Shown here: positions 35,011 to 44,546 of the stretch, in pieces
Position numbering within the stretch: the first letter of the stretch is position 1
Layout: every line of letters starts with the position of its first letter
Assembly: GCF_001428075.1 (NCBI RefSeq)
Contig: NZ_LMSI01000001.1
Location: 94,516-158,515, forward strand
Reading direction: 5' to 3'
Origin: Arthrobacter sp. Soil764
Lineage (GTDB): Bacteria > Actinomycetota > Actinomycetes > Actinomycetales > Micrococcaceae
DNA length: 64,000 nt
Translations under genes and position numbers: made by a program
The notes under the pieces: generated by a model
Told to the model about the DNA's origin: nothing
Databases searched by the model: none
What the model saw: the letters and a program-made list of their open reading frames with translations, nothing else

Positions 35011-35766
35011 GTGAACAGCCCCTTCGCTGAAGCCATCCTCAGCGGCTCCCTCCTGCTGGCCATTCCCGTGGCACTGCTCGCCGGACTGGTTTCCTTCCTT
35101 TCCCCCTGCGTCCTTCCCCTGGTTCCCGGCTACCTCGGCTATGTCACCGGCCTGAGCGGCGTGGACCTGCAAAAGCAGAAACGCGGCCGGATGCTGGCCG
35201 GGATCGGGCTGTTCGTCCTGGGCTTCTCGGTGATCTTCGTGCTGCTGGGCGGTGCCTTCGGCCAGCTGGGCACCCTGATCACCGGCAGCCAGAACGCCTG
35301 GATCACCCAGCTCCTGGGGGTCCTGGTGATCATCATGGGCATCGTCTTCATGGGCGGCTTCAGCTGGCTCCAGCGGGATGCGAAGATCCATGCCAAACCG
35401 CCGGCAGGGCTCTGGGGCGCGCCGTTGCTGGGCCTGACGTTCGGGCTGGGCTGGGCGCCGTGCATCGGCCCCACCTATTCAGCCGTCCAACTGCTGAGCC
35501 TTTCCGGGGGATCCTCCGCGGCCAAGGGCGCCTTCCTGGCGTTCGTCTACAGCCTGGGACTGGGCATTCCGTTCCTGTTGATCGCGCTGGCCCTGCGCCG
35601 GGGGATGGGCGTCATGGCGTTCTTCCGCAAGCACCGGTTGGCCATCCAGCGGACCGGCGGCGGAATCCTGGTGGTACTCGGACTTCTGATGGCCACCGGC
35701 GTCTGGGGGACCTGGGTGACCGGGCTGCAGTACTGGTTCCAAACCGACGTGAAGTTGCCGATCTGA
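35011..35766 (+). CDS. ccdA: Cytochrome c biogenesis protein CcdA
   Basis: A 251-residue membrane protein with six helices that passes reducing power across the membrane to ResA. The hallmark SFLSPCVLPLVPGYLGYV carries one functional Cys in helix 1; the second is in GLGWAPCIGPTY. The GTG start is eight bases after resA, and its stop overlaps the resB ATG by one base. Confidence 0.93.
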   Translation: MNSPFAEAILSGSLLLAIPVALLAGLVSFLSPCVLPLVPGYLGYVTGLSGVDLQKQKRGRMLAGIGLFVLGFSVIFVLLGGAFGQLGTLITGSQNAWITQLLGVLVIIMGIVFMGGFSWLQRDAKIHAKPPAGLWGAPLLGLTFGLGWAPCIGPTYSAVQLLSLSGGSSAAKGAFLAFVYSLGLGIPFLLIALALRRGMGVMAFFRKHRLAIQRTGGGILVVLGLLMATGVWGTWVTGLQYWFQTDVKLPI

Positions 35767-37568
35767 TGAGCGAGCGTGTGAACGTAAAGAAGAAGCAATC
35801 CGCCCCCATTGCGGAGGCAAAAGCCCAGGCCGCCCTTCCGGCCCTGGGGCCCAAGGGCATGCTTCGGTGGGCCTGGACCCAGCTGACCAGCATGCGCACC
35901 GCGCTGTTCCTGCTGCTGCTCCTCGCCGTCGCCGCCGTCCCCGGCTCCCTGTTCCCGCAGCGGCCCGCCAACCCGGCCGTGGTGACCCAGTACATCAAGG
36001 ACCACCCGGACTACGGCAAGCTGCTGGACTCCCTGCAGCTCTACGATGTCTACTCTTCGGCCTGGTTCTCAGCCATCTACCTTCTGTTGTTCATCTCGCT
36101 GATCGGCTGCGTGGTGCCGCGCGCCATCGCCCACTACAAAGCCATGCGCTCCCAGCCGCCGCGCACGCCGCAGCGCCTCTCCCGGCTGCCGGAATACGGC
36201 ACGCTGGTGATTCCTGCCGGAGCCGGGATCCCGGCGTCGGACGCCATCAACGGTGCCGCGGGGCTGCTGCGGAAGCGTGGCTACCGGGTAGAAGTCCGGG
36301 ACGCCGACGGCGACCGTCCGTCCCTGGGGGCCGAGCGCGGGTTCATGAAGGAAGTGGGCAACCTCGTCTTCCATACCTCGCTGATCGGCGTGCTGGTGGC
36401 CGTGGCCGCGGGCGGCCTGTTCGGGTACAGCGGCCAGCGCATCCTGGTGGAAGGCGACACGTTCGTGAACACCCTGGTGGGCTACGACCAGTTCAACCCG
36501 GGCACCAACTTCCAGTCCAGCCAGCTGCAGCCGTACTCGCTCCAGCTGGACAAGTTCAACATTACGTTCGACCGCGAATCCAGGGGCAAGTTCGGCCAGC
36601 CCATCGACTTCGCCGCAACCGTCACCACCAAGGAAAACCCGGCCGCCCCGCCCAAGCAGGAGATCCTGAAGGTCAACGATCCCGTAGCCCTGGGCGGGAC
36701 CAGCATCTACCTCACCGGCAACGGCTACGCACCGGTGGTGACCATCCGGGACGGAGCCGGCAACGTGGCCATGCAGGGTCCCGTGGTGGCCAAACTGCAG
36801 GGCGACAACTACTACTCCTCCGTGGTCATCAAGGTGCCGGACGCCCAGCCGGAACAGCTGGGGTTCGTGGGCTTCTTCCTCCCCACCGCGTTCGTGACCG
36901 ACAAGAATGTCTCGTTCAGCGCCGACCCCGAGCTGTTCAACCCGCAGCTGACCCTGAACTCCTACTACGGGGACCTGGGCCTGAACAGCGGCGCCCCGCA
37001 GAACGTCTTCGAACTGGACGTCAAGAACCTGACCCCGCTCAACGCCAGGAACCTGGCGGCCGGCGGCATCACCCTGGCGCCGGGCTCCACCTACACGCTG
37101 CCGGACGGCAAAGGAACCATCAGCTTCGACGGCGTGAAGCGGTACATCGGCGTGGACATCCACCACAACCCCGGACAGGCCTACGCGCTGGTCTTCGCTT
37201 TGCTGGCCGTGGCCGGCCTGATCCTCTCGCTCTACGTCAACCGCCGGCGCGTCTGGGTGCGGACGGGCACCGCAGCGGACGGCCGCACCATGGTGGAATA
37301 CGGACTTCTGGCCCGCGGCGAGGACCACCGCCTGGCCGGGGAGGCAACAGCCCTCCGGAAACTGTTCTCCGCCGAGTGGCAGCTGCCGGAAGACACCGAA
37401 CAAACGACCGCTGAAACCAGCGCTTCCCAGGACCTTGCCCCTGAAACCACCGTCCAGTCCCAGCGAACTCCCAGCCGGGCAAGCGATAATGTCGCAGGCT
37501 CCGCCGACAATGCCGCAGGCCCCGTCACCACCCCAGCAGGCCCCAACGGGCCCGAAAAGGACCAGTAA
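35766..37568 (+). CDS. resB: Cytochrome c biogenesis protein ResB
   Basis: A 600-residue component of the System II haem-export/ligation complex. The N-terminal membrane part begins WAWTQLTSMRTALFLLLLLA. A large extracytoplasmic beta-rich domain follows, and a last helix (YALVFALLAVAGLILSLYV) precedes an acidic, disordered C-terminal tail. The ATG at 35766 overlaps the ccdA stop (TGATG). It partners with the CcsA-type protein encoded next. Confidence 0.92.
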   Translation: MSERVNVKKKQSAPIAEAKAQAALPALGPKGMLRWAWTQLTSMRTALFLLLLLAVAAVPGSLFPQRPANPAVVTQYIKDHPDYGKLLDSLQLYDVYSSAWFSAIYLLLFISLIGCVVPRAIAHYKAMRSQPPRTPQRLSRLPEYGTLVIPAGAGIPASDAINGAAGLLRKRGYRVEVRDADGDRPSLGAERGFMKEVGNLVFHTSLIGVLVAVAAGGLFGYSGQRILVEGDTFVNTLVGYDQFNPGTNFQSSQLQPYSLQLDKFNITFDRESRGKFGQPIDFAATVTTKENPAAPPKQEILKVNDPVALGGTSIYLTGNGYAPVVTIRDGAGNVAMQGPVVAKLQGDNYYSSVVIKVPDAQPEQLGFVGFFLPTAFVTDKNVSFSADPELFNPQLTLNSYYGDLGLNSGAPQNVFELDVKNLTPLNARNLAAGGITLAPGSTYTLPDGKGTISFDGVKRYIGVDIHHNPGQAYALVFALLAVAGLILSLYVNRRRVWVRTGTAADGRTMVEYGLLARGEDHRLAGEATALRKLFSAEWQLPEDTEQTTAETSASQDLAPETTVQSQRTPSRASDNVAGSADNAAGPVTTPAGPNGPEKDQ

Positions 37569-38677
37569 TGCCATTCGGAATCAATGAAACCATGGGCCAG
37601 TACAGCGAACTTTTCATGCTGCTGGCGGCGGGTACCTACACCGTGGCCTTCATCGCCTTCGCCTGGGACCTGGCCAAGAGCAGCAAGGCGCTGCGCGCCG
37701 TGGACCTCAAGGCTGCCCAGGCAAGTGCTGCCGCCAAGGTCCCCGTAGCCGCTGGTGTTGCTGCCGGGGCGGGGGAACGTGAGGACTCCAGCGTCGAGTC
37801 CCGCCTCGACGGGCCGGCAGGCCGCGCCGAGCGCCCGTCGTCGTCCGCTGCCAAGACCGGCCGCGCAGGAACCGGCGGCGTCGTGACGGCCGACGGCGAC
37901 ATGAAGTACGCTGCGGAGCGCCGCGTCCCGGCACGGGTCGCCGTTGCCCTGACCACCCTTGCGGCCGTCATCCACGGCGCCGGCGTGGTCACCAGGGCAC
38001 TGGGCGCAGGCCGCGTGCCGTGGGGCAACATGTACGAATTCCTCACCACCGGCGCGTTCCTGGTGGCGGCCGTGTTCCTGCTCTCGCTGATCCGGCGCGA
38101 CCTCCGCTTCCTGGGCACCTTCGTGGTGGGCCTGGTGGTCATCATGCTGGTGGCTGCCTCGGTGGCATTCTGGACCCCCGTGGGCCACCTGGTTCCCGCC
38201 CTGCAGAGCTACTGGCTGGTCATCCACGTTTCCATCGCGGTGCTCTCCTCCGCGCTGTTCACGCTGACCTTTGCCATGTCCGCACTGCAGCTGGTGCAGT
38301 CCCACCGGCAGAAGACCGCGGCTGCCGGGGGAGCCGACAAGCTCGGGTTCATGCGCCTGGTGCCGTCCGCGCTGAGCCTGGAAAACCTGTCCTACCGCAT
38401 CAACGCCATCGCCTTCATCGGCTGGACTTTCACCCTGATGTTCGGTGCCATCTGGGCCGAGAAAGCCTGGGGCCGGTTCTGGGGCTGGGACACCAAGGAA
38501 GTATGGACCTTCGTGATCTGGGTTGTGTACGCCGGTTACCTGCACGCGCGTGCCACCCGCGGCTGGACCGGAACACGCGCAGCGTGGCTGTCGATCGTGG
38601 GCTACCTGTGCGTGATTTTCAACTTCACCATCGTGAACCAGTTCTTCAACGGGCTCCACTCCTACTCGGGTCTTTAG
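37568..38677 (+). CDS. ccsB: Cytochrome c biogenesis protein CcsB (CcsA/ResC family)
   Basis: A 369-residue haem-handling membrane protein of System II. The tryptophan-rich WWD-type motif WGRFWGWDTKEVWTF near residue 302 is diagnostic. His residues in the flanking helices (VIHGAGV, VIHVSIAV) are probable haem ligands. A 60-residue low-complexity insert follows helix 1. The start overlaps the resB stop. A small GGGCC/GGCCC hairpin at 38702-38715 may end the operon. Confidence 0.92.
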   Translation: MPFGINETMGQYSELFMLLAAGTYTVAFIAFAWDLAKSSKALRAVDLKAAQASAAAKVPVAAGVAAGAGEREDSSVESRLDGPAGRAERPSSSAAKTGRAGTGGVVTADGDMKYAAERRVPARVAVALTTLAAVIHGAGVVTRALGAGRVPWGNMYEFLTTGAFLVAAVFLLSLIRRDLRFLGTFVVGLVVIMLVAASVAFWTPVGHLVPALQSYWLVIHVSIAVLSSALFTLTFAMSALQLVQSHRQKTAAAGGADKLGFMRLVPSALSLENLSYRINAIAFIGWTFTLMFGAIWAEKAWGRFWGWDTKEVWTFVIWVVYAGYLHARATRGWTGTRAAWLSIVGYLCVIFNFTIVNQFFNGLHSYSGL

Positions 38678-38802
38678 AGCGGATCAGCAGGCCGTTCAAC
38701 AGGGCCTTCCGGCCCTAAAACCGGGGTTTCTTGGACCCGAAAACGGGTGGCGGCACTCAGTTACGGCTACTGCCCGGTAAATAACCATTCGATGTAGCAA
38801 CA

Positions 38803-38814
38803 GGGGTATTCCCC
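38803..38814. promoter_or_regulatory. Palindrome upstream of the Hsp70-Ini operon
   Basis: GGGGTATTCCCC is a 12-bp inverted repeat with a 4-base centre, 79 bases upstream of the Hsp70 start. It could be a regulator site. Nothing beyond symmetry and position supports it. Confidence 0.3.
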
Positions 38815-38892
38815 GGTCCTTCCGTAATGCTACGTTGGTGACGTTCCCTGTGATGAAGCTTGCAGGTGAAACACCAGCTTTCCGAGGTACCC

Positions 38893-41022
38893 ATGAGCTA
38901 CGCTCTCGCCGTTGACGTCGGGACCAGTTTCACGGCAGCTGCCGTTGTTCGATTTCACCAAGGTCCCTCCGCTGTGCCCGAGTGCCTGCCCCTCGGTGCC
39001 CGTGGAGCATCCGTACCTTCCGTGGTGTACTACCCGGAGGAAGGCGCAGTCCTGGTGGGTGAGGCTGCGGAACGCCGCGGACTGGACTCGCCCGAACGCG
39101 TGATGCGGGAATTCAAGCGCCGCATTGGCGACGACGTCCCCTTCGTCCTTGGCACCCTGGCGCTGCAGCCGGAGGACGTCTACGCCACCATGGCCCGTTG
39201 GGTGGCTGACCGGGCCGCCGAACGCGAAGGTGGCCCGGCGTCGGCCGTTTTCCTGACCCACCCTGCGGCCTGGGGCAACCACCGCCTGTCAGTGATCCGT
39301 GATGCCCTCGCCGCGCATGGCCTGGAGAACGTCACCCTCCTTCCCGAACCCGAAGCCGCAGCCCTGCACTACGCCTCCCAGGTGCGCGTGGAGGAAGGCA
39401 GCACCATCGCTGTGTACGACCTCGGCGGCGGCACCTTCGACACCGCTGTACTGAGGAAGTCCGGCAGCAGCCGCTTTCAGCTCCTGGGGCGTCCGGAGGG
39501 CATCGAAGACCTGGGCGGCGCCGACTTTGACGCCGCCGTCTTCCGGTACGTGGCTGCGCATACGGGGAACGCGCTGGAAGACCTGGACACCAGCGATCCG
39601 GCGGTACTGGGTGCCCTGACGCGGCTCCGGCGGGAATGCGTGGAGGCCAAGGAAGCGCTCTCTGCGGACAGTGAGGCCAGCATTCCGGTGCTGCTGCCCG
39701 GCGTCCAGCAGCAGGTGCGCCTGGTCCGTTCAGAGTTCGAGGCGCTGATCGAAGAGCCCGTGCGGGAAACGGTGGAGGCCCTGGAGCATTCGCTGGCCCA
39801 ACTCCACCTGGAACCGGCGGACCTGTCCACGGTGCTGTTGATCGGCGGCTCGTCCCGGATTCCCCTGGTGGCCCAAATAGTGTCCGAGGAGCTGGACCGG
39901 CCCATCGCCGTTGACGCCGACCCCAAGTCCTCCATCTGCCTGGGCGCCGCCGTAGCGGCCGTCCTTGCCCACGCCGCAGCTGCGGCGGAAGCCGAAGCAG
40001 CGGAATCCCAGGCGGCAGCCACCGAAACGGAGGCCGCGGAGGCTCCACCCGCCGTCGTACTCTCTGACGTGCCTCCCGCGCCAACCGGCCCGGGCCTGCC
40101 CAGCTGGTCACGCAAATATACGACGGCGGCAGGTGCGCCGGCAGGGCCAGGCACCGTCCGCGGTGCACGGCACGGGGGCGCGCATGCCCCGAAACCCACC
40201 GTCCGGGTGACTGCTGTTGCCGCGGCAGCTGCTGTCCTGACGGTCCTCACGGCTACTGCCGCCCAAAGCCCGGACGGCTTTGGCAGCCTGACGGCCATGT
40301 TCGTGCCGCAGGCCGGGGCCAGCACTACGGGCGGTTCAATTGGCGCAGATGCAGCCGCTGCCGACACCGGTGCCGGTGCCGGGGAAGCAACGACGGCAAC
40401 CGGAGTCCCCGCCCCCTTTGCAGGAATCGAGGCCAGCGCCAGGAAACCACTGGCCCCAGGTCCTGGACTGGAAGCAGCTGCCGCACCCGACGCCGGGCAG
40501 GCAGCGAGCGAAGGGCCGGGGCCAGGAAGCAGCGCCATTGCGGACGGACCTGTTGTGGCAGGCGGAGCTGCCGTCGCCGATCCACTCGCAGGTTCCGGCG
40601 GGACGCCGGACGGCGCAGCCGTTGTTCCCGAGGCCGTTACCGTGGATCCCACCTCCCCGTCCGACACCCCTTCCGGGACCCCTTCGGACGCCCCATCAGA
40701 TACCGCGTCCGGAACCCCTCCGGACACCCAGCAACCCGGCGGTACGGGCGAACCCACGCAGAGTTCAGGCACCGAAACTCCAACCGATTCCGGGACAGGA
40801 GGCACCACCACGCCTCCGGTGACCGCTCCGCCCACAGGGGAAACGCCCCTCCCCACCTCGACGGACAGCCCAAGTCCGACATCTGACCCGAATCCCCCGA
40901 CGACCATAACGGAGGCGGCCGTGGCAGCTACGTCATTGACGCAGGAGACACCGCTTGAGTCCGCGTCCCCTTCTGTTGAAGCAGCCGTGGAAACGGCCCC
41001 GACCACCTCTCCGGCGGCCTGA
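38893..41022 (+). CDS. Membrane-anchored Hsp70-like ATPase with Pro/Ser/Thr-rich tail
   Basis: A 709-residue protein. Residues 1-350 form an actin/Hsp70 nucleotide-binding domain: phosphate-1 AVDVGTSFTAAAVV, phosphate-2 DLGGGTFD near residue 176 and adenosine loop LIGGSSRIPLV near residue 316. There is no recognisable substrate-binding domain. Instead an Ala-rich linker leads to one hydrophobic segment (about 437-457, VTAVAAAAAVLTVLTATAA) and a 250-residue Ser/Pro/Thr/Gly tail predicted to be outside the cell. The ATG at 38893 follows GAGG. It probably links cytoplasmic ATPase activity to the envelope; it is not a DnaK orthologue. Confidence 0.85.
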   Translation: MSYALAVDVGTSFTAAAVVRFHQGPSAVPECLPLGARGASVPSVVYYPEEGAVLVGEAAERRGLDSPERVMREFKRRIGDDVPFVLGTLALQPEDVYATMARWVADRAAEREGGPASAVFLTHPAAWGNHRLSVIRDALAAHGLENVTLLPEPEAAALHYASQVRVEEGSTIAVYDLGGGTFDTAVLRKSGSSRFQLLGRPEGIEDLGGADFDAAVFRYVAAHTGNALEDLDTSDPAVLGALTRLRRECVEAKEALSADSEASIPVLLPGVQQQVRLVRSEFEALIEEPVRETVEALEHSLAQLHLEPADLSTVLLIGGSSRIPLVAQIVSEELDRPIAVDADPKSSICLGAAVAAVLAHAAAAAEAEAAESQAAATETEAAEAPPAVVLSDVPPAPTGPGLPSWSRKYTTAAGAPAGPGTVRGARHGGAHAPKPTVRVTAVAAAAAVLTVLTATAAQSPDGFGSLTAMFVPQAGASTTGGSIGADAAAADTGAGAGEATTATGVPAPFAGIEASARKPLAPGPGLEAAAAPDAGQAASEGPGPGSSAIADGPVVAGGAAVADPLAGSGGTPDGAAVVPEAVTVDPTSPSDTPSGTPSDAPSDTASGTPPDTQQPGGTGEPTQSSGTETPTDSGTGGTTTPPVTAPPTGETPLPTSTDSPSPTSDPNPPTTITEAAVAATSLTQETPLESASPSVEAAVETAPTTSPAA

Positions 41023-41023
41023 T

Positions 41024-43168
41024 ATGGATGGGCGGATCCAGGGAGCAGAGCTTCAGGACATGCAGCATCAGGACGGGCAGTATCAGGACGTGCAGTTTCA
41101 GCGGGAGGAACAACTGGAGGCCGGGTTTGCGGAACCGGACCACCAGGGGCACCCGATGAATGCTGCGGAGCTGATGGCCAGGCAGCTGAAGGGCACCAAC
41201 GCCGTGGTGCGCGAACTGCTGCTGGCGCTGTCAGTGGGGTTCGCTTTGCCGGGGCCGCTGCCTGCGGACCTGCAGCAGAAGATCGGCAACGGCGGGGTGG
41301 AGGACCTTGATGCCCTGGTTGACCGGGCAGAGGCCGCAGGGCTGCTGAGGCCGGACGGCACTGTGGTGGGGACGGCGCAGCACGCACTGCTGGCCGCCAC
41401 ACCCATTGCCAAGGTTCACGCGCTCCAGCGTGAGCTCGTGGATTTGTTCACCTCGACAGGACAGCGGCTGGGAAATCTTGCCCGCGACCTGGCCCGCGGA
41501 GGTCTTACTGACGCCCGGGTAGCCGCGGAACTCGAGCTGGCAGCGGACAGTGCGCTGGAGCATAACCCCAGACTCTCGTCGCAGCTCTACGAGGAGGCCC
41601 TCCTGGCCGGCGCCGATCCGGTGGCGACGGCGGCACGGCGCGCGCAGGCGGCAGCCGGTGATGGCGAGCTTGATGCCGCTGCCCGCACCATCGACACGCT
41701 GCTGGTCAGTACTGAACCGCAGGATGCCCGCCGGGGTGCGGACGTGGCCGCTTCCGTTTGGGCGCAACGGGGAATGCTGGCCCGCGGAGCCGATGTCTAC
41801 AGCTGGTTGGGGCCGGAGCGGGTGGGCGTATCAGCGCCCTTGGCCGCCGTCGTCCTGATAGGGGTTGGAGACCGGGACGGTGCGGAGGCATTCTTCCAGC
41901 CCGGGGCAGCGGCAGCGTCCCCCACCCTCCTTGCCGCCACCCTGGTCCAGACGGGCCAGGGGGTCTTTGCATCCCTGGGAGAGAAGCCGCAACAAGGCAT
42001 CTCCGTGCTGATCCACGCCTCGGACATGCTGAACTCGGCAGGAACATCACTTCCGCTGCCGGAAACACCAGCCGCCCTGGCAGCCCTGCTGGCCCTGCAT
42101 ACCGGTGAGCCGCACCTTGCGGAAACGGTCTGCAGGGCTGCCGCCGCTGCAGGGCAGGGAGGCAATGCCGCGCAACCCAGGCTCCTGCTGCTGCAGGCCT
42201 GGGCGTGCATGATGCAGGACAAACTCGAGGATGCCCGGCTGGCCGCCACGGAGGCCGCCAAGGCCAACCACTGGCCGCTGGTCCCGCGCGACGAGTTCAT
42301 GTGCGCGGCACTCGAGGTGGGTCTCGCCCGCCGGAACGGCGACGTGCCGGAACTCCTCAGGGCATGGGAACGGGCCCGCGAGGCCATGCTCCATACGTCG
42401 GTGGACCTCTACAACCTGCTGCCGTGGGGGGAACTGCTGATCGCTGCTGCCCGCCTGCGGGAGACGCGGCGCGTGGCGCATTACCTGGAAGAGGCATGGA
42501 AGCTGCTGGGGCGCCTGGGCGAACCGGCCCTGTGGGCCGTTCCCCTGCATTGGGCAGGCGTCCAGGCCGCCCTGCTGAATGAAAGCCCCGCCGATCTTGC
42601 CCCGCATGCAACGGCGCTGGCACGGGCGTCCGCCCACAGCCAGCTGGCCGCAGTCCTGGCGACGGCGGGAAAAGCCTGGGTATCGGTGCTCGCCGGCCGC
42701 TTCCGCACCTCCGACGTGGAGGGTGCGGCCAGGCTGCTGGGTGCTGTTGGAATGCCCTGGGAAGGCGCAAGGCTGGCCGGACACGCTGCCGCACGGGCCG
42801 ACGAGCGGCGGGACATGATGCGCCTGCTCTCGTGCGCCCGGGACCTGCATCCGCAGGGCAACCCCACCGGCGGCATGTCCGGGGCCGGGGTTCAAACAGG
42901 AACCGCTGTCGAGAACGGCGGCAGGGCGCACCAGCCGGACGGCTCCGGGCTGAGTGAGCGGGAAAAGGAAGTGGCCAGGCTGGTGCTTGAGGGCAAAACC
43001 TACCGGGAGATCGGTGAAGCCATCTACATTTCGCCCAGGACGGCAGAACACCACATTGCCCGGATCCGTCGCCGTCTTGGCGCTGAAAACCGGTCCGACC
43101 TGCTGGCCCGTTTAAGGGTGGCACTCGGCGTTGAGAATTCCCAGCATATGAACCCGCAACAGGAGTAG
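41024..43168 (+). CDS. Large LuxR-type regulator with helical repeat region
   Basis: A roughly 714-residue regulator. The C-terminal LuxR/FixJ helix-turn-helix (LSEREKEVARLVLEGKTYRE and YISPRTAEHHIARIRRRLGA) is certain. The preceding 600 residues are Ala/Leu-rich and helical, in a TPR/MalT-like pattern, but no Walker A motif is visible, so it is not a typical LAL ATPase. The first 44 residues are Gln/Asp-rich and poorly conserved in style; an ATG at 41156 (MNAAELMARQ) is a serious alternative start. It begins one base after the Hsp70 stop and is the obvious candidate regulator of the downstream ini genes. Confidence 0.83.
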   Translation: MDGRIQGAELQDMQHQDGQYQDVQFQREEQLEAGFAEPDHQGHPMNAAELMARQLKGTNAVVRELLLALSVGFALPGPLPADLQQKIGNGGVEDLDALVDRAEAAGLLRPDGTVVGTAQHALLAATPIAKVHALQRELVDLFTSTGQRLGNLARDLARGGLTDARVAAELELAADSALEHNPRLSSQLYEEALLAGADPVATAARRAQAAAGDGELDAAARTIDTLLVSTEPQDARRGADVAASVWAQRGMLARGADVYSWLGPERVGVSAPLAAVVLIGVGDRDGAEAFFQPGAAAASPTLLAATLVQTGQGVFASLGEKPQQGISVLIHASDMLNSAGTSLPLPETPAALAALLALHTGEPHLAETVCRAAAAAGQGGNAAQPRLLLLQAWACMMQDKLEDARLAATEAAKANHWPLVPRDEFMCAALEVGLARRNGDVPELLRAWERAREAMLHTSVDLYNLLPWGELLIAAARLRETRRVAHYLEEAWKLLGRLGEPALWAVPLHWAGVQAALLNESPADLAPHATALARASAHSQLAAVLATAGKAWVSVLAGRFRTSDVEGAARLLGAVGMPWEGARLAGHAAARADERRDMMRLLSCARDLHPQGNPTGGMSGAGVQTGTAVENGGRAHQPDGSGLSEREKEVARLVLEGKTYREIGEAIYISPRTAEHHIARIRRRLGAENRSDLLARLRVALGVENSQHMNPQQE

Positions 43169-43333
43169 TCCCTAATGCCCCTAGCAGCGGAGGCGGGAGC
43201 GCCCCGGGGCGGATCCAACCGGTAGGGGGAATGCGCCCGATGCCCTGTCTCCGGCAGCGAACCTAGGTTTGAAGCAGCCGGACACGTTCCACCGGATGAT
43301 CCGTAACTCAACGAAGATGTGAGGACCACGCAT

Positions 43334-44437
43334 ATGCCAACACTCGCAAACGACCTTGTTCAATTCCTGATGCACCTCTTCGGCAACCGCAAGGCTATCC
43401 AGGCTTTCCTGGATGACCCGGAGAGGGCGTTGTCCGAACACGGCCTGGGGAACGTGTGCCTGGCTGACGTTGACGCTGCAATGCCTGTTGTCCTGGACTA
43501 TGCACCCATCACCGTCAACGCCCCGTCGTTCGAGCGCGAATACAACACCGGCGCCGGCAACGTGTGGGCGGGAGCAGGCGCCCCGGCGGGTCATGCCGTG
43601 GGTGCAACAGCTGTCCACAGCGGAAGCCAGGGGGCCGCGCATGGCGGCAGGAATTACGACCAGGACGACCACGCCCATGCGGTACAGCAGCTGCACCACG
43701 TGGTAAACCACTTCTCCTATACCACCAGCACCACCATGGTGGACGACCGGGACACCGTCACCGACCAGTCCGTCAGCCAAAACATCTGGGCGGACGGAGA
43801 CGTGGAGCAGTGGTTCGACAACCATGCCGTGGTGGCAGCCGGGGACCATGCCGTGGCCGCCGGCGACGACGCCGATCTTCGGGACTCGAACAACATCAGG
43901 GATTCCTACAACACCGACCGCTCCACCGACGAGTCCACGGACAATTCCATCCATGCCGGCGGAGACGTCAACATCGGCAACGAGGAGACGGACATCGCCG
44001 ACTCCTTCAACACCGACCTGGACCTGGACGTGGACGACTCCTTCAACGACAACTCGGACAACTCCGACAACTCGGACCATTCCGACCACTCCGTCAGCAC
44101 CGAAACGGACCTCGACGTCCAGGACTCGTTCAACGACAACTCGGACAACTCCACGCAAAGCACTGTGGAGGTGGAGGACTCCTTCAACCAGGACAGCTCA
44201 ACCACCACGGCAGTGGAGGACTCCTTCAACCAGGACAACTCCACCACCACGGCGGTGGACGTTGATGTTGAGGACTCCTTCCAGGACAACTCGGCCACGA
44301 GCAACGTGGAGGACAACGTGGTGGTCGCGGACAACCAGCTCGACTTCACGGAGGACAACTCAACCCACACCGATATTGACCTGGATAACGACACCACGAT
44401 TGACGATTCGGTGGTTGACGACTCCACCGTGCTGTAA
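43334..44437 (+). CDS. IniB-like protein with Asp-rich DSFN repeats
   Basis: A 367-residue protein. The N-terminal 60 residues (MPTLANDLVQFLMHLFGNRK, then AFLDDPERALSEHGL) match the IniB N-terminal domain known from the mycobacterial isoniazid-inducible iniBAC operon. The C-terminal half is extremely acidic and Asn/Ser/Thr-rich, with six DSFN/DSFQ units, and has no signal peptide or membrane segment. The ATG at 43334 follows GAGG. IniB's molecular function is unknown; the repeats suggest a beta-solenoid, polymeric or cation-binding surface. Confidence 0.82.
   Translation: MPTLANDLVQFLMHLFGNRKAIQAFLDDPERALSEHGLGNVCLADVDAAMPVVLDYAPITVNAPSFEREYNTGAGNVWAGAGAPAGHAVGATAVHSGSQGAAHGGRNYDQDDHAHAVQQLHHVVNHFSYTTSTTMVDDRDTVTDQSVSQNIWADGDVEQWFDNHAVVAAGDHAVAAGDDADLRDSNNIRDSYNTDRSTDESTDNSIHAGGDVNIGNEETDIADSFNTDLDLDVDDSFNDNSDNSDNSDHSDHSVSTETDLDVQDSFNDNSDNSTQSTVEVEDSFNQDSSTTTAVEDSFNQDNSTTTAVDVDVEDSFQDNSATSNVEDNVVVADNQLDFTEDNSTHTDIDLDNDTTIDDSVVDDSTVL
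43997..44289 (+). repeat. Degenerate DSFN repeats within the iniB-like gene
   Basis: Six copies of a (D/E/Q/A)DSF(N/Q)(D/Q/T)(N/D) unit with Ser/Thr/Val spacers, encoded by related DNA units of the type GACTCCTTCAAC. Codon repetition points to internal duplication. Confidence 0.75.
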
Positions 44438-44471
44438 CACGCTGGTTCCAACACACTGCGTCCGGGAGGTA

Positions 44472-44505
44472 AGCCCGGCAGGAGGCAATCACCTCCTGCC
44501 GGGCT
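44472..44505 (+). terminator. Intra-operon hairpin between iniB-like and iniA-like genes
   Basis: A perfect 14-bp GC stem (AGCCCGGCAGGAGG / CCTCCTGCCGGGCT) with loop CAATCA is followed by CTTCCC, not a T-run. It may act as a partial terminator or mRNA-stability element, giving more iniB than iniA/iniC transcript. Confidence 0.65.
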
Positions 44506-44546
44506 CTTCCCGCAGTACCGACGGCGCACGGAAAAAGGGGACGGCT

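Noticed and set aside
38893..41022. DnaK chaperone
   Set aside because: The nucleotide-binding motifs match, but the substrate-binding domain is replaced by a membrane segment and a disordered tail, and no grpE or dnaJ gene is nearby.
39477..41402. 641-codon minus-strand frame opposite the Hsp70-like gene
   Set aside because: Its Ser/Ala/Pro-rich translation is the reverse of the low-complexity tail; there is no independent evidence for it.
43997..44289. Intergenic tandem repeat or CRISPR-like array
   Set aside because: Repeats are in frame with the iniB-like gene and keep the DSFN protein pattern, so they are coding.
43824..44546. N-terminal extension of the IniA-like gene through the iniB-like repeats
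   Set aside because: The extension is a Thr/Pro-rich frame-shifted reading of the DSFN repeats; GTG at 44547 has a ribosome site and gives the expected N-terminus.
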